In this document: one piece after another, positions 7,674 to 13,816 of the stretch
Layout of the letters: each line of letters opens with the position of its first letter
How positions within the stretch are numbered: position 1 is the first letter of the stretch
Assembly (NCBI GenBank): GCA_900551655.1
Contig: URWM01000009.1
Coordinates: forward strand, 1-15,758
DNA from: an uncultured Collinsella sp.
Lineage (GTDB): Bacteria > Actinomycetota > Coriobacteriia > Coriobacteriales > Coriobacteriaceae
Direction: 5' to 3'
Length of the DNA stretch: 15,758 bases
Made by a program: the position numbers and the translations under genes
The notes under the pieces: model-generated
Seen by the model: the letters and a program-made list of their open reading frames with translations, nothing else
Told to the model about the DNA's origin: nothing
Database searches by the model: none

Positions 7674-7700
7674 GCTCGCGTGGATGACTCGGGTTACAAT
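7672..7700 (+). promoter_or_regulatory. Candidate promoter of the B3/4-domain gene
   Basis: TTGCTC (7672-7677) and TACAAT (7695-7700) are 17 nt apart. Transcription would start near 7707, immediately after palindrome copy 1, and would leave a leader of about 136 nt before the ATG at 7843. Confidence 0.5.
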
Positions 7701-7714
7701 ACGCCTGACATATC

Positions 7715-7799
7715 GTCCCCTTCTCCGGATGGGGACAGCGTAAGCGCTCTTGTGGCGGCACCGTAGGACTTTGAAGGTGGCCGCTGTGAGGGCGCTTTT
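7715..7799 (+). promoter_or_regulatory. Structured 5' leader upstream of the B3/4-domain gene
   Basis: Two structures fill the untranslated leader. GTCCCC (7715-7720) pairs with GGGGAC (7731-7736). A larger hairpin has outer stem AAGCGC/GCGCTT (7742-7747 with 7792-7797) and inner stem GCGGC/GCCGC (7755-7759 with 7780-7784), followed by TTTT (7796-7799). The second resembles an intrinsic terminator placed 43 nt before the start codon, so attenuation is possible. I could not match it to a known riboswitch or T-box. Confidence 0.4.
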
Positions 7800-7842
7800 A
7801 GTTTAGGCATTCGCATTGGGGCGAATCGTGAAGGGAGAGCAC

Positions 7843-8562
7843 ATGAAGAGTTTCGTTGCCGAGAATTCGTTTTTGGAGCTGTTTCCGCAGGCAGCGGTCG
7901 GCGTTGTGGTCGTAAAGGGCATGAAGCCCGCGGCTCAGATTCCCCAAGAGGACGTGGATGCGATCGCCGCGCTGCTTGACCGCGCCAACATCGATGCGGA
8001 GCGCCACCTCACGAGCGATACCATCAGCGAGAACGCGCCGGTCAAGGCATGGCGCGACGCGTACCGGCTGTTCAAGACTAAAAAGGGCGCCCGCTGCTCG
8101 ATCGAGAACTTGCTCAAGCGCTTGCTTAAGGGCAAGCCTGTGGGCCACATTACGCCCGCGGTGGACATCTACAACACGGTGTCGCTGACCTACGCGCTGC
8201 CCGTGGGAGGCGAGGATCTGCATGCGATCGAGGGAGACCTTCGCCTGAAGGTGACCGACGGTGGCGATGCGTTCCTGCCGCTTGGCGAGGAAGTGGATGA
8301 CCCGACGTTGCCCGGCGAGCTTGCCTACATCGACGATGCGGGCGCCGTATGCCGATGCTGGAACTGGCGCGACGGCGTTCGCACGGCGTTGTCCGACGAT
8401 TCGGCCGATGCGTTCCTGGCGATTGAGTGTGTTGAGCCCGAGCGAATGGGGGACTGCCAGGCCGCCGTCGACCGCCTTGCCGAGTTGCTCGAGCGTTATC
8501 TGGGCGCTACGGTTGTCGTTAAGACGCTCGTGACCCGCGACAACCCGCGCGTGGAACTGTAG
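7843..8562 (+). CDS. B3/4 (PheRS beta editing-like) domain protein
   Basis: A 239-residue soluble protein resembling stand-alone B3/4-domain proteins (COG3382), which share the fold of the editing domain of the phenylalanyl-tRNA synthetase beta chain. A trans-editing or tRNA-related role is suggested for such proteins but is not shown here. The family pattern is seen in KAWRDAYRLFKTKKGARCSIENLLKRLLKG followed by PAVDIYNTVSL and YALPVGGEDL. The C-terminal half reads CRCWNWRDGVRTALSDDSADAFLAIE, which suits a compact alpha/beta core. The ATG at 7843 has AAGGGAGAG 3 nt upstream; an in-frame TTG at 7816 lacks a ribosome site. The gene has its own candidate promoter and structured leader, and a dispersed palindrome 8 nt after its stop. 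Confidence 0.78.
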   Translation: MKSFVAENSFLELFPQAAVGVVVVKGMKPAAQIPQEDVDAIAALLDRANIDAERHLTSDTISENAPVKAWRDAYRLFKTKKGARCSIENLLKRLLKGKPVGHITPAVDIYNTVSLTYALPVGGEDLHAIEGDLRLKVTDGGDAFLPLGEEVDDPTLPGELAYIDDAGAVCRCWNWRDGVRTALSDDSADAFLAIECVEPERMGDCQAAVDRLAELLERYLGATVVVKTLVTRDNPRVEL

Positions 8563-8570
8563 CTCGGCCC

Positions 8571-8611
8571 AAACCACCACAAAGGTGCCTGTCCCCTTTG
8601 TGGTGGTTTTT
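8571..8611 (-). repeat. Dispersed palindrome copy 2 (reverse), likely terminator
   Basis: AAACCACCACAAAGG pairs perfectly with CCTTTGTGGTGGTTT around GTGCCTGTCC, with a T5 run on the plus strand. It begins 8 nt after the B3/4 gene stop. Relative to copies 1 and 3 the loop core is inverted (CCTGTCCCC). Confidence 0.8.
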
Positions 8612-8644
8612 ATGTTGATGGGTTAACAAATGGGGTATTTGGGT

Positions 8645-8681
8645 ACGGGTGTCGCCTTATGCGACTAAGATGTTTACCCGT
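8645..8681. promoter_or_regulatory. Nested inverted repeats upstream of marR, possible autoregulatory site
   Basis: GTCGC-CTTAT-GCGAC (8651-8665) is nested inside ACGGGT (8645-8650) and ACCCGT (8676-8681), with a -10-like TAAGAT at 8666-8671. MarR regulators commonly bind palindromes in their own promoters, so self-repression is a reasonable inference. Confidence 0.4.
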
Positions 8682-8714
8682 TAGCATTATGCAAGCGAAA
8701 GGCGGTCGTCTCCC

Positions 8715-9164
8715 ATGCAGCAGAACGACGAGACACGTTTCGAGGACTTTGTCGGACTGATCAGCGGGCTCTACAAGGAGATCCAGCGCATTAAGACATC
8801 CGAGGGCGCAAGGCTGGGCCTTAAGGGCTCCGACGTTATGTGCCTGTACTATCTTGAGCGCAGCAAGGACGGCCTGACTGGCGCCGACCTCGCCCGCATG
8901 GCCGGCGTTACCCGTGCCGCCGTTTCGCGCACGCTGGCACATCTGGAGGAGGGCGGCTACGTCGAGGTCGATGATTCGGGTGATGCGGCCGTCAAGTACC
9001 GTGCCCCGGTGCGCCTGACTGCCCTGGGCGGCGAGAGCATGAGCGAGGCTGATCGCATCATTCGTGAAGTGCTCGACACCACCGGTAAGGCCATGGGCGT
9101 GGAGCAGCGCGAGCAGATGTACGCGTCGCTGCGTACGATTCTCAACACCCTGCGCGAGATCTAA
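8715..9164 (+). CDS. MarR-family transcriptional regulator
   Basis: A 149-residue protein of typical MarR length. An N-terminal dimerisation helix region (residues 1-50) leads into a winged helix-turn-helix. LTGADLARMAGVTRAAVSRTLAHLEEGGYVEV (about 53-84) contains the recognition helix, and the wing follows in VDDSGDAAVKYRAPVRLTALG. The C-terminal helices end in MYASLRTILNTLREI. Such proteins bind palindromic DNA as dimers and usually release it on binding a small molecule. The ribosome site is weak (AAAGG about 12 nt before the ATG). No terminator separates it from degV 119 nt downstream, so the two may be co-transcribed. Nested inverted repeats upstream are candidate sites for its own control. 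Confidence 0.9.
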   Translation: MQQNDETRFEDFVGLISGLYKEIQRIKTSEGARLGLKGSDVMCLYYLERSKDGLTGADLARMAGVTRAAVSRTLAHLEEGGYVEVDDSGDAAVKYRAPVRLTALGGESMSEADRIIREVLDTTGKAMGVEQREQMYASLRTILNTLREI

Positions 9165-9283
9165 GGCCGCCAAGGCATTTGCTTCCCATTAACAACTGCA
9201 TCGTCCCGTTTGAGCGCGTATACCGTGCCGGGGCATTGCTGTCAAAATTCCCTGCGCGAGACCTGCGCAAGAAAGGATTCGCT

Positions 9284-10138
9284 ATGTCCGTTCGCATTAT
9301 TACCGATTCCGCCAGCGATATGACGCCGGCTGAGCACCCCGCTCTGCGTGTTCTGCCGCTGTCTGTCACCTTTGGCTCCGACGTGTATATGGATGGCGTC
9401 GATATCGATCACCAGCGCTTTTACGAGATGCTCGTGGAGCGCGACGAGTTGCCCAAGACCGGTCAGGTCAACCCGTACGCCTTTTCGCAGGCGATTGCCG
9501 AGGCGCGTGAGGCCGGCGACGAGGCCGTGATTATTACCGTGGGCGCCAAGCTTTCGGGCACCAATCAGAGTGCTCGTACCGCACTTGCCGAGGCGCCGGG
9601 CGGCGACGTGTTCGTCGTGGACAGCAATAACGTGACCTTGGGCGAGCGCGTGCTGGTCGAGTATGCGCTGCGCCTGGTGGACGATGGCCGTAGTGCGGCC
9701 CAGATCGCGGCGGCGGTCGAGGCCGTCCGTGACCGTGTGGTGGTTATCGGCCTGCTCGAGACGCTGGAGTACCTGGTGCGCGGAGGCCGTCTGTCTGCCG
9801 CAGCGGGCGCCGTGGGTACGCTGCTCAACGTGAAGCCGGTTGTGGCCGCCGAGGACGGCCTCATCGTGCAGTTGGGCAAGGCGCGCGGTTCCAAAAACGG
9901 TCGAAACCTGTTGAACCAGAAGGTCGAACAGGCGGGCGGCGTCGACTTCTCCATGCCGCTGGCGCTTGGTTATACGGGTCTTTCGGACGCGGTGCTCAAG
10001 AAGTATATCGAGGACAGCGCCGCGCTGTGGGCCGGCCATGCCGAGAACGAGCTGCCCATCCACACCATTGGCGCCACCATCGGCACCCACGTGGGTCCCG
10101 GCGCCGTAGCCGTAGCCTTCTTCCGCCCCGCCAACTAA
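9284..10138 (+). CDS. DegV-family fatty acid-binding protein
   Basis: A 284-residue soluble DegV (EDD-fold) protein. Relatives bind a long-chain fatty acid and, as FakB, present it to the fatty acid kinase FakA; no FakA is in the window. Family features are IITDSASD at the N-terminus (residues 5-12), LPLSVTFGSDVYMDGVDID, KLSGTNQSA (89-97), VVDSNNVTLGERVLV, and LETLEYLVRGGRLSAAAG with LLNVKPVV following. The usual TSQPS motif is TGQVN here (59-63), a variation that may alter ligand contacts. The ATG at 9284 follows GAAAGGA at 7 nt; the longer in-frame start at 9179 has no ribosome site. It lies downstream of marR, possibly in the same transcript, and is followed after 10 nt by a dispersed palindrome. 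Confidence 0.93.
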   Translation: MSVRIITDSASDMTPAEHPALRVLPLSVTFGSDVYMDGVDIDHQRFYEMLVERDELPKTGQVNPYAFSQAIAEAREAGDEAVIITVGAKLSGTNQSARTALAEAPGGDVFVVDSNNVTLGERVLVEYALRLVDDGRSAAQIAAAVEAVRDRVVVIGLLETLEYLVRGGRLSAAAGAVGTLLNVKPVVAAEDGLIVQLGKARGSKNGRNLLNQKVEQAGGVDFSMPLALGYTGLSDAVLKKYIEDSAALWAGHAENELPIHTIGATIGTHVGPGAVAVAFFRPAN

Positions 10139-10148
10139 CTATCCGGTC

Positions 10149-10188
10149 AAAACCACCACAAAGGGGACAGGCACCTTTGTGGTGGTTT
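10149..10188 (+). repeat. Dispersed palindrome copy 3 (forward), likely degV terminator
   Basis: AAAACCACCACAAAGG pairs with CCTTTGTGGTGGTTT around GGGACAGGCA. It begins 10 nt after the degV stop and ends 29 nt before the start of the MGMT-like gene. It carries the same loop orientation as copy 1. Confidence 0.8.
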
Positions 10189-10217
10189 ATGCTTTTCCGG
10201 GTGGAAGGGAGCGAGCA

Positions 10218-10538
10218 ATGGCGTCTGAGGGCTTTTTTGAACGGGTGTACGAGGTGGTCGAGCAGATCCCCGAGGGGATGGTCGCCACGTATGGTCAGGT
10301 GGCGCTGCTTGCCGGTCGTCCACGAAGTGCGCGGTACGTGGGGTATGCGCTGCACAGCAATCCGCGCCCTGGTCAGATTCCCTGTCATCGCGTGGTGTTT
10401 GCCGATGGCCGTATTTGCGAGGGCTTTGCGTTTGGCGGCCCCGATGCCCAGCGTGAGCTCTTAATGGGGGAGGGCGTGACGTTTACCGATCCCATGCACG
10501 TCGACTTGGTCGCCTGTCGCTGGCCAGCAGGGCTCTAG
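10218..10538 (+). CDS. Short MGMT-family protein with PCHR motif
   Basis: A 106-residue protein consisting only of the DNA-binding/active-site domain of O6-alkylguanine-DNA alkyltransferases. Visible features are IPEGMVATYGQVALLAG (helix-turn-helix region with Y25), RPRSARYVG with a possible Arg finger (R39), and IPCHRVV with the Cys acceptor at C56. Atl-type proteins of similar size usually carry Trp in place of this Cys (PWHR), so this protein may remain a methyl acceptor. The long N-terminal domain of Ada/Ogt enzymes is absent. The ATG at 10218 follows AAGGGAG. Dispersed palindromes flank the gene (copy 3 before, copy 4 after), so it is probably its own unit or depends on readthrough from degV. 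Confidence 0.85.
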   Translation: MASEGFFERVYEVVEQIPEGMVATYGQVALLAGRPRSARYVGYALHSNPRPGQIPCHRVVFADGRICEGFAFGGPDAQRELLMGEGVTFTDPMHVDLVACRWPAGL

Positions 10539-10554
10539 CGGCTCCGCTGTGGCC

Positions 10555-10595
10555 AAAACCACCACAAAGGTGCCTGTCCCCTTTGTGGTGGTTTT
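10555..10595 (-). repeat. Dispersed palindrome copy 4 (reverse), likely terminator
   Basis: AAAACCACCACAAAGG pairs with CCTTTGTGGTGGTTTT around the inverted core GTGCCTGTCC. It begins 16 nt after the MGMT-like gene stop. Over the shared span it matches copy 2 essentially base for base. Confidence 0.8.
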
Positions 10596-10779
10596 CCGTT
10601 GCAGGTTTACCGGGGCTAACCTATGGAGAAGCTATGGCGGCGCACTTTGTCATCAAAAAGTAAACCACGGCGAACTATATTGGTTTCAGCAACGGAGCGG
10701 GCAATAGGCGATGAAAAAGCCTGCCCTGTTGAGTTTGATTCGCATTCCTCCCCTCTGTGCGATTCAACGGTGTACTTCG
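10596..10779. other. Spacer without recognisable gene
   Basis: This stretch between copy 4 and the trpS terminator is more AT-rich than its surroundings. It contains only tiny frames, such as a 9-codon frame at 10634 preceded by GGAG. I see no protein family, promoter or RNA structure here that I would defend. It may be remnant sequence. Confidence 0.3.
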
Positions 10780-10821
10780 GGAACAGGCCCGCTGGCAACT
10801 AACTGCCAGCGGGCCTGTTCC
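10780..10821 (-). terminator. Perfect 18-bp hairpin downstream of trpS
   Basis: The arms at 10780-10797 and 10804-10821 are perfectly complementary (GGAACAGGCCCGCTGGCA and its reverse complement) with a 6-nt loop. The hairpin lies about 54 nt beyond the trpS stop on the minus strand. Neither side has a proper T-run, so it is an unusually strong stem without the classic tail. Confidence 0.6.
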
Positions 10822-10874
10822 TGTTTCGGGGAGAAATCTAATCTCACCGTCTATGTTGCGCGAAAGCGCTTTGC

Positions 10875-11924
10875 CTAGTACACCATGCCCATGGCGTCCT
10901 GAACCTCGGCCAGGGTCTGCTCGGCGATCTCGTTGGCGCGACGATTGCCCTCGTGCAGCACGTCCTTGACGTAATCCAGGTCGTTCTCGTAGCGCTGGCG
11001 ACGCTCGCGGATCGGGGCGAAGTACTCGTTGACGGCCTCGGTCACGTACTTCTTGAGCTGGCCGGAGCCGCCCATGCCAATCTCCTCGGCAATCTCGACC
11101 TCGGAACGACCAGTGCAGATGGCGGCCGTCGAAAGCAGGCCGGACACGCCGGGGCGGTTCTCGGGATCGAACGTGATCATGCGCTCGGAGTCGGTCTGGC
11201 TCTTCTTGATGCGCTTGGCCGTCTCCTCGGCGGTCATCGAGATGTTGATGGCGTTGCCGTAGCTCTTGCTCATCTTGCGGCCGTCCAGGCCGGGCAGCAG
11301 CGGGGTCTCGGACAGTAGCGCGTCGACCTCGGGGAACACCTTGCCGTAGCGGTTGTTAAAGCGGCGGGCGATGGTGCGGGTGAGTTCGATGTGCGGCAGC
11401 TGGTCGCGACCGACCGGCACTACGTTGCCCTTGCAGAACAGGATGTCGCAGGCCTGGTGCACCGGGTAGGTGAGCAGAAGACCGGTGAGCTCGTGGCCCG
11501 AGGCCTCCATCTCGGCCTTTACCGTTGGGTTGCGCGCCAGCTCGGCCTCGGACACCAGCGACAGGAACGGCAGCATGAGCTGGTTTGCGGCGGGCACGGC
11601 GGAGTGCGCGTAGATCATGGTCTTGTCGGGGTCGATACCGCAGGCAAGGTAGTCCATGACCATGTTGTACACGTTGTCCTGGATGTGTTCGGTCGTGTCG
11701 CGGTCAGTGATGACCTGGTAGTCGGCGATGAGCACGTTGGTCTTGGCGCCCATGTTCTGCAGCTCAACACGGCCCTTGAGGGTGCCGAAGTAGTGGCCCA
11801 GGTGCAGACGGCCGGTGGGGCGATCACCGGTGAGCATGGTGAACTTCTCGGGCGTATTGGCCAGGCCCTCGCGAATGGCGTTGCTCTTTTGCAGCGCGAC
11901 TTCGTAGCTGTTCTCGTTTGGCAT
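10875..11924 (-). CDS. trpS: Tryptophanyl-tRNA synthetase
   Basis: A class I aminoacyl-tRNA synthetase of 349 residues (family about 330-350) that charges tRNA-Trp with tryptophan in the cytoplasm. The HIGH-type motif is HLGH (41-44) in TGDRPTGRLHLGHYFGTL, and the KMSKS motif is intact (217-221) in DGRKMSKSYGN. Between them lie MLPFLSLVSEAELARNPTVK and GNVVPVGRDQLPHIELTR, which match the tryptophan-specific subfamily. The ATG at 11924 follows AGGAG at 5 nt. The frame stays open upstream to 12065, but that sequence is low-complexity and lacks a ribosome site. No T-box leader is visible upstream. It is a single gene followed by a strong hairpin. Confidence 0.96.
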   Translation of the reverse strand: MPNENSYEVALQKSNAIREGLANTPEKFTMLTGDRPTGRLHLGHYFGTLKGRVELQNMGAKTNVLIADYQVITDRDTTEHIQDNVYNMVMDYLACGIDPDKTMIYAHSAVPAANQLMLPFLSLVSEAELARNPTVKAEMEASGHELTGLLLTYPVHQACDILFCKGNVVPVGRDQLPHIELTRTIARRFNNRYGKVFPEVDALLSETPLLPGLDGRKMSKSYGNAINISMTAEETAKRIKKSQTDSERMITFDPENRPGVSGLLSTAAICTGRSEVEIAEEIGMGGSGQLKKYVTEAVNEYFAPIRERRQRYENDLDYVKDVLHEGNRRANEIAEQTLAEVQDAMGMVY

Positions 11925-12080
11925 GATTGCTCCTAACGTATGTTCATGGGTCAAGATGATAACGCGTTTATTGGAGGGGTGGGGCGTAAGGAGGCGAGGA
12001 GCAGGAGAGGGGCGGCTTGCATGATGGGCGCGGGGCTGCGCATGGCCAGCGGCGCCGGGGCACATCCTCGGCAGCTTACC

Positions 12081-13280
12081 CTAGAGCTTGTGGTGGCGCT
12101 CTTCCTTACGTTCCTCGGCTGCCTGCTCCTCCTGCTTAAAGGCGGGGTCGTCGGGGGTTACCAGCTCGTCCTCGTGTGTGCGCTTGTTGTAATGGTGGCG
12201 CAGGACGGGTTCAAACAGGTGTAGGTGCTTGGCGAAGGCAGCCGAGCCAATGGCGAGCACGACAAAGATAAGCACGCGCGTGGGCACCTCGACCTGATTG
12301 ATTGCGGCGGCGCCGGCCGAAAGCATGATGCACCAGGCGTAGATGAGCAGCACGGCCTGCTTTTGGTTGTAACCCTCTTGGATCAGTCGGTGGTGGATGT
12401 GGCCCTTGTCGGCCTGTCCGATGCTAATGTGGGCGCGCTTGCGACGCACGATGGCGCTGAACGTGTCGATGATGGGCACGCCTGCCACGATGAGCGGGAT
12501 GATGAGCGAGGTGAGCGCGGCGGTGCGGCTCACGTTGAGCAGCGAGATGGAGCCCAAAGCGAAGCCCAGCAGCAGCGACCCCGAGTCGCCCAAGAAGATG
12601 CTCGCGGGGTTGAAGTTGTAATGCAGAAAAGCCACGCACGAGCCAAAGAGCGCGATGGAGAGCGCGGCGGCGTCGATACGGCCCGAAAGCATGGCCATCG
12701 TGAACATGGTGAACGATGCGATGCCGCAAATGCCCGTGGCCAGGCCGTCGAGGCCGTCGATGAGGTTGATGATGTTGGTGAACGCCACCAGGTAGATCAC
12801 GGTGATGGGGTAGGCGAGCCAGCCAAGCATGATCTCGCCGGGGGCAAACGGGTTGATGATGACGCCGATTTTTAAGCCGCCGATGCAGGCGATGAGCGCG
12901 GCGAGCACCTGGCCGGCCAGCTTTTGCTTGGGCTTGAGCTGGAAGACGTCGTCAATCGCGCCGGTCGCAAAGATCACGGTAAAGGAGAGTGCCAGCACGG
13001 GGTAGCTGATGTGAAGGCGCGGGTGCGGTACCAAAACGGGCGGCCAGCCCAGGTACCAGGTGCCCAGGATCTGCACGATGCAGGCGACGACGAGGCCCAA
13101 AAAGACCGCCGTGCCGCCCATGCGCGGGATGGGTTTAGTGTTGATGCGGCGCTTGGAAGGATAGTCGACGGCGTCGAGCTTGATTGCCAGGCGCTTGACC
13201 AGGGGCACCGCAAGGAAGGTCGTGATAAAAGCCGCGACCGCCACGCAAAAGTACGGTATGAAGCTCGTGGAGAAAGCCAT
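12081..13280 (-). CDS. Polyprenyl-phosphate:GlcNAc-1-phosphate transferase (WecA/TagO/MraY family)
   Basis: An integral membrane enzyme of 399 residues that transfers a sugar-1-phosphate, most likely GlcNAc-1-P from UDP-GlcNAc, to undecaprenyl phosphate, starting a cell-wall glycan or teichoic acid-like polymer. Conserved motifs are in order: DAVDYPSKRRINTKPIPRMGG (36-56), GAIDD (D110, D111), TNIINLIDGLDGLATG (168-183), FLGDSGS (229-235) and KGHIHHRL (292-299), the HxHH pattern typical of the WecA/TagO branch rather than MraY. About ten hydrophobic segments precede a charged Glu/Arg/Lys tail (residues 365-399). The ATG at 13280 is chosen because it opens directly into the first helix. A TTG at 13334 is possible, and neither has a strong ribosome site. 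With the flippase it hints at surface-polymer synthesis. Confidence 0.92.
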   Translation of the reverse strand: MAFSTSFIPYFCVAVAAFITTFLAVPLVKRLAIKLDAVDYPSKRRINTKPIPRMGGTAVFLGLVVACIVQILGTWYLGWPPVLVPHPRLHISYPVLALSFTVIFATGAIDDVFQLKPKQKLAGQVLAALIACIGGLKIGVIINPFAPGEIMLGWLAYPITVIYLVAFTNIINLIDGLDGLATGICGIASFTMFTMAMLSGRIDAAALSIALFGSCVAFLHYNFNPASIFLGDSGSLLLGFALGSISLLNVSRTAALTSLIIPLIVAGVPIIDTFSAIVRRKRAHISIGQADKGHIHHRLIQEGYNQKQAVLLIYAWCIMLSAGAAAINQVEVPTRVLIFVVLAIGSAAFAKHLHLFEPVLRHHYNKRTHEDELVTPDDPAFKQEEQAAEERKEERHHKL

Positions 13281-13519
13281 GAATCGATAAACCGCCAAGC
13301 GTCGAAGGAAAAGGTCAAAGGACGCTACGCGCAAAAGGGCATAGCTGACCCATGATACTCGACCAAGGAGGGTGTGAGGAATTGCACGGGGCGATTATCA
13401 CGCGCTTACCAGATATTGGGATGTTGGCGGGGGTTCTGCCGAGTGCCGTTGGGTGTCATACGGAATCTGCGATGGCAATTTTTGGCAAAATCGGCAAAAG
13501 AAAACCACCCCCCACGTTA
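13281..13519. other. Spacer upstream of the transferase gene, nothing firm
   Basis: This part of the 536-nt gap between the divergent transferase and radical SAM genes holds no plausible gene. It has short tracts such as GGCAATTTTTGGC and a C6 run at 13508-13513 that is complementary to a G6 run at 13656-13661. No clear promoter for the transferase could be assigned. Confidence 0.3.
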
Positions 13520-13521
13520 CG

Positions 13522-13666
13522 AAAATGAACCCACCTAAAACAGGTGGGTGCCCTCATCGACTGTTCCAGCGTCCTTAACAACGAAGGATACCTGTACTAG
13601 GTACGACTGTGTGGGCTCCCTAAATAAACGCGACGGTTCACCCAGTTGCTCCGCGGGGGGCGGAAT
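13522..13666 (-). ncRNA. Candidate structured RNA, possibly 6S-like
   Basis: Read on the minus strand, a -10 TATGAT (13673-13678) with a weak -35 CTGGAA (13696-13701, 17 nt apart) would start a transcript near 13666. The RNA begins with a hairpin TCCGC/GCGGA enclosing a C5 loop and contains TACCT/AGGTA and TCCTT/AAGGA stem-loops. It ends with ACCCACCT/AGGTGGGT (13529-13549) followed by TCATTTT, an intrinsic-terminator shape. TGGGTG near the 5' end can pair with CACCCA near the 3' end, which would close a long, internally bubbled rod like 6S RNA. There is no coding frame. Existence as an RNA is plausible; the 6S identity is only a resemblance. Confidence 0.4.
13529..13549 (-). terminator. Intrinsic terminator hairpin at the end of the candidate RNA
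   Basis: On the minus strand ACCCACCT and AGGTGGGT form a perfect 8-bp stem with loop GTTTT, followed by TCATTTTC. It would end transcription running from about 13666 toward the transferase gene. Confidence 0.55.
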
Positions 13667-13703
13667 ATCTACATCATAAAGCGGCACTTTGTTGATTCCA
13701 GTC

Positions 13704-13732
13704 TTGACATTACAAAAATCGTGTCGGACGAT
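13704..13732 (+). promoter_or_regulatory. Candidate promoter of the radical SAM gene
   Basis: A consensus -35 TTGACA (13704-13709) is followed after 17 nt by GACGAT (13727-13732), a weak -10. It would give a leader of about 80 nt before the ATG at 13817. It lies back to back with the candidate minus-strand RNA promoter. Confidence 0.4.
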
Positions 13733-13816
13733 TACGGCGCCTTGGGCTTGGAACCGTCTGTGCTGTCCGGGGCTTTACGTTTGAGCTGCTGAATCGTTGT
13801 TTTGGAGCATGTTTTT

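Noticed and set aside
10634..10663. Nine-codon leader peptide (MAAHFVIKK) with GGAG upstream
   Set aside because: There is no downstream gene on the same strand for it to regulate, and the frame is too short to judge.
11973..12016. G-rich stretch upstream of trpS as a G-quadruplex or extra ribosome sites
   Set aside because: It is a run of short G tracts of uneven length in GC-rich DNA. No gene starts from its GGAGG-like motifs on the plus strand.
13560..13666. T-box-like string GGGTGAACCGTCGCG in the minus-strand RNA
   Set aside because: It resembles the T-box GGGTGGNACCGCG only loosely and lacks the invariant bulge bases. The downstream gene is a glycan transferase, not an amino acid gene.
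13640..13666. C-rich hairpin loop as an actinobacterial 6C RNA
   Set aside because: Only one hairpin with a C-rich loop is seen, whereas the 6C motif has two. The match is too weak to name.
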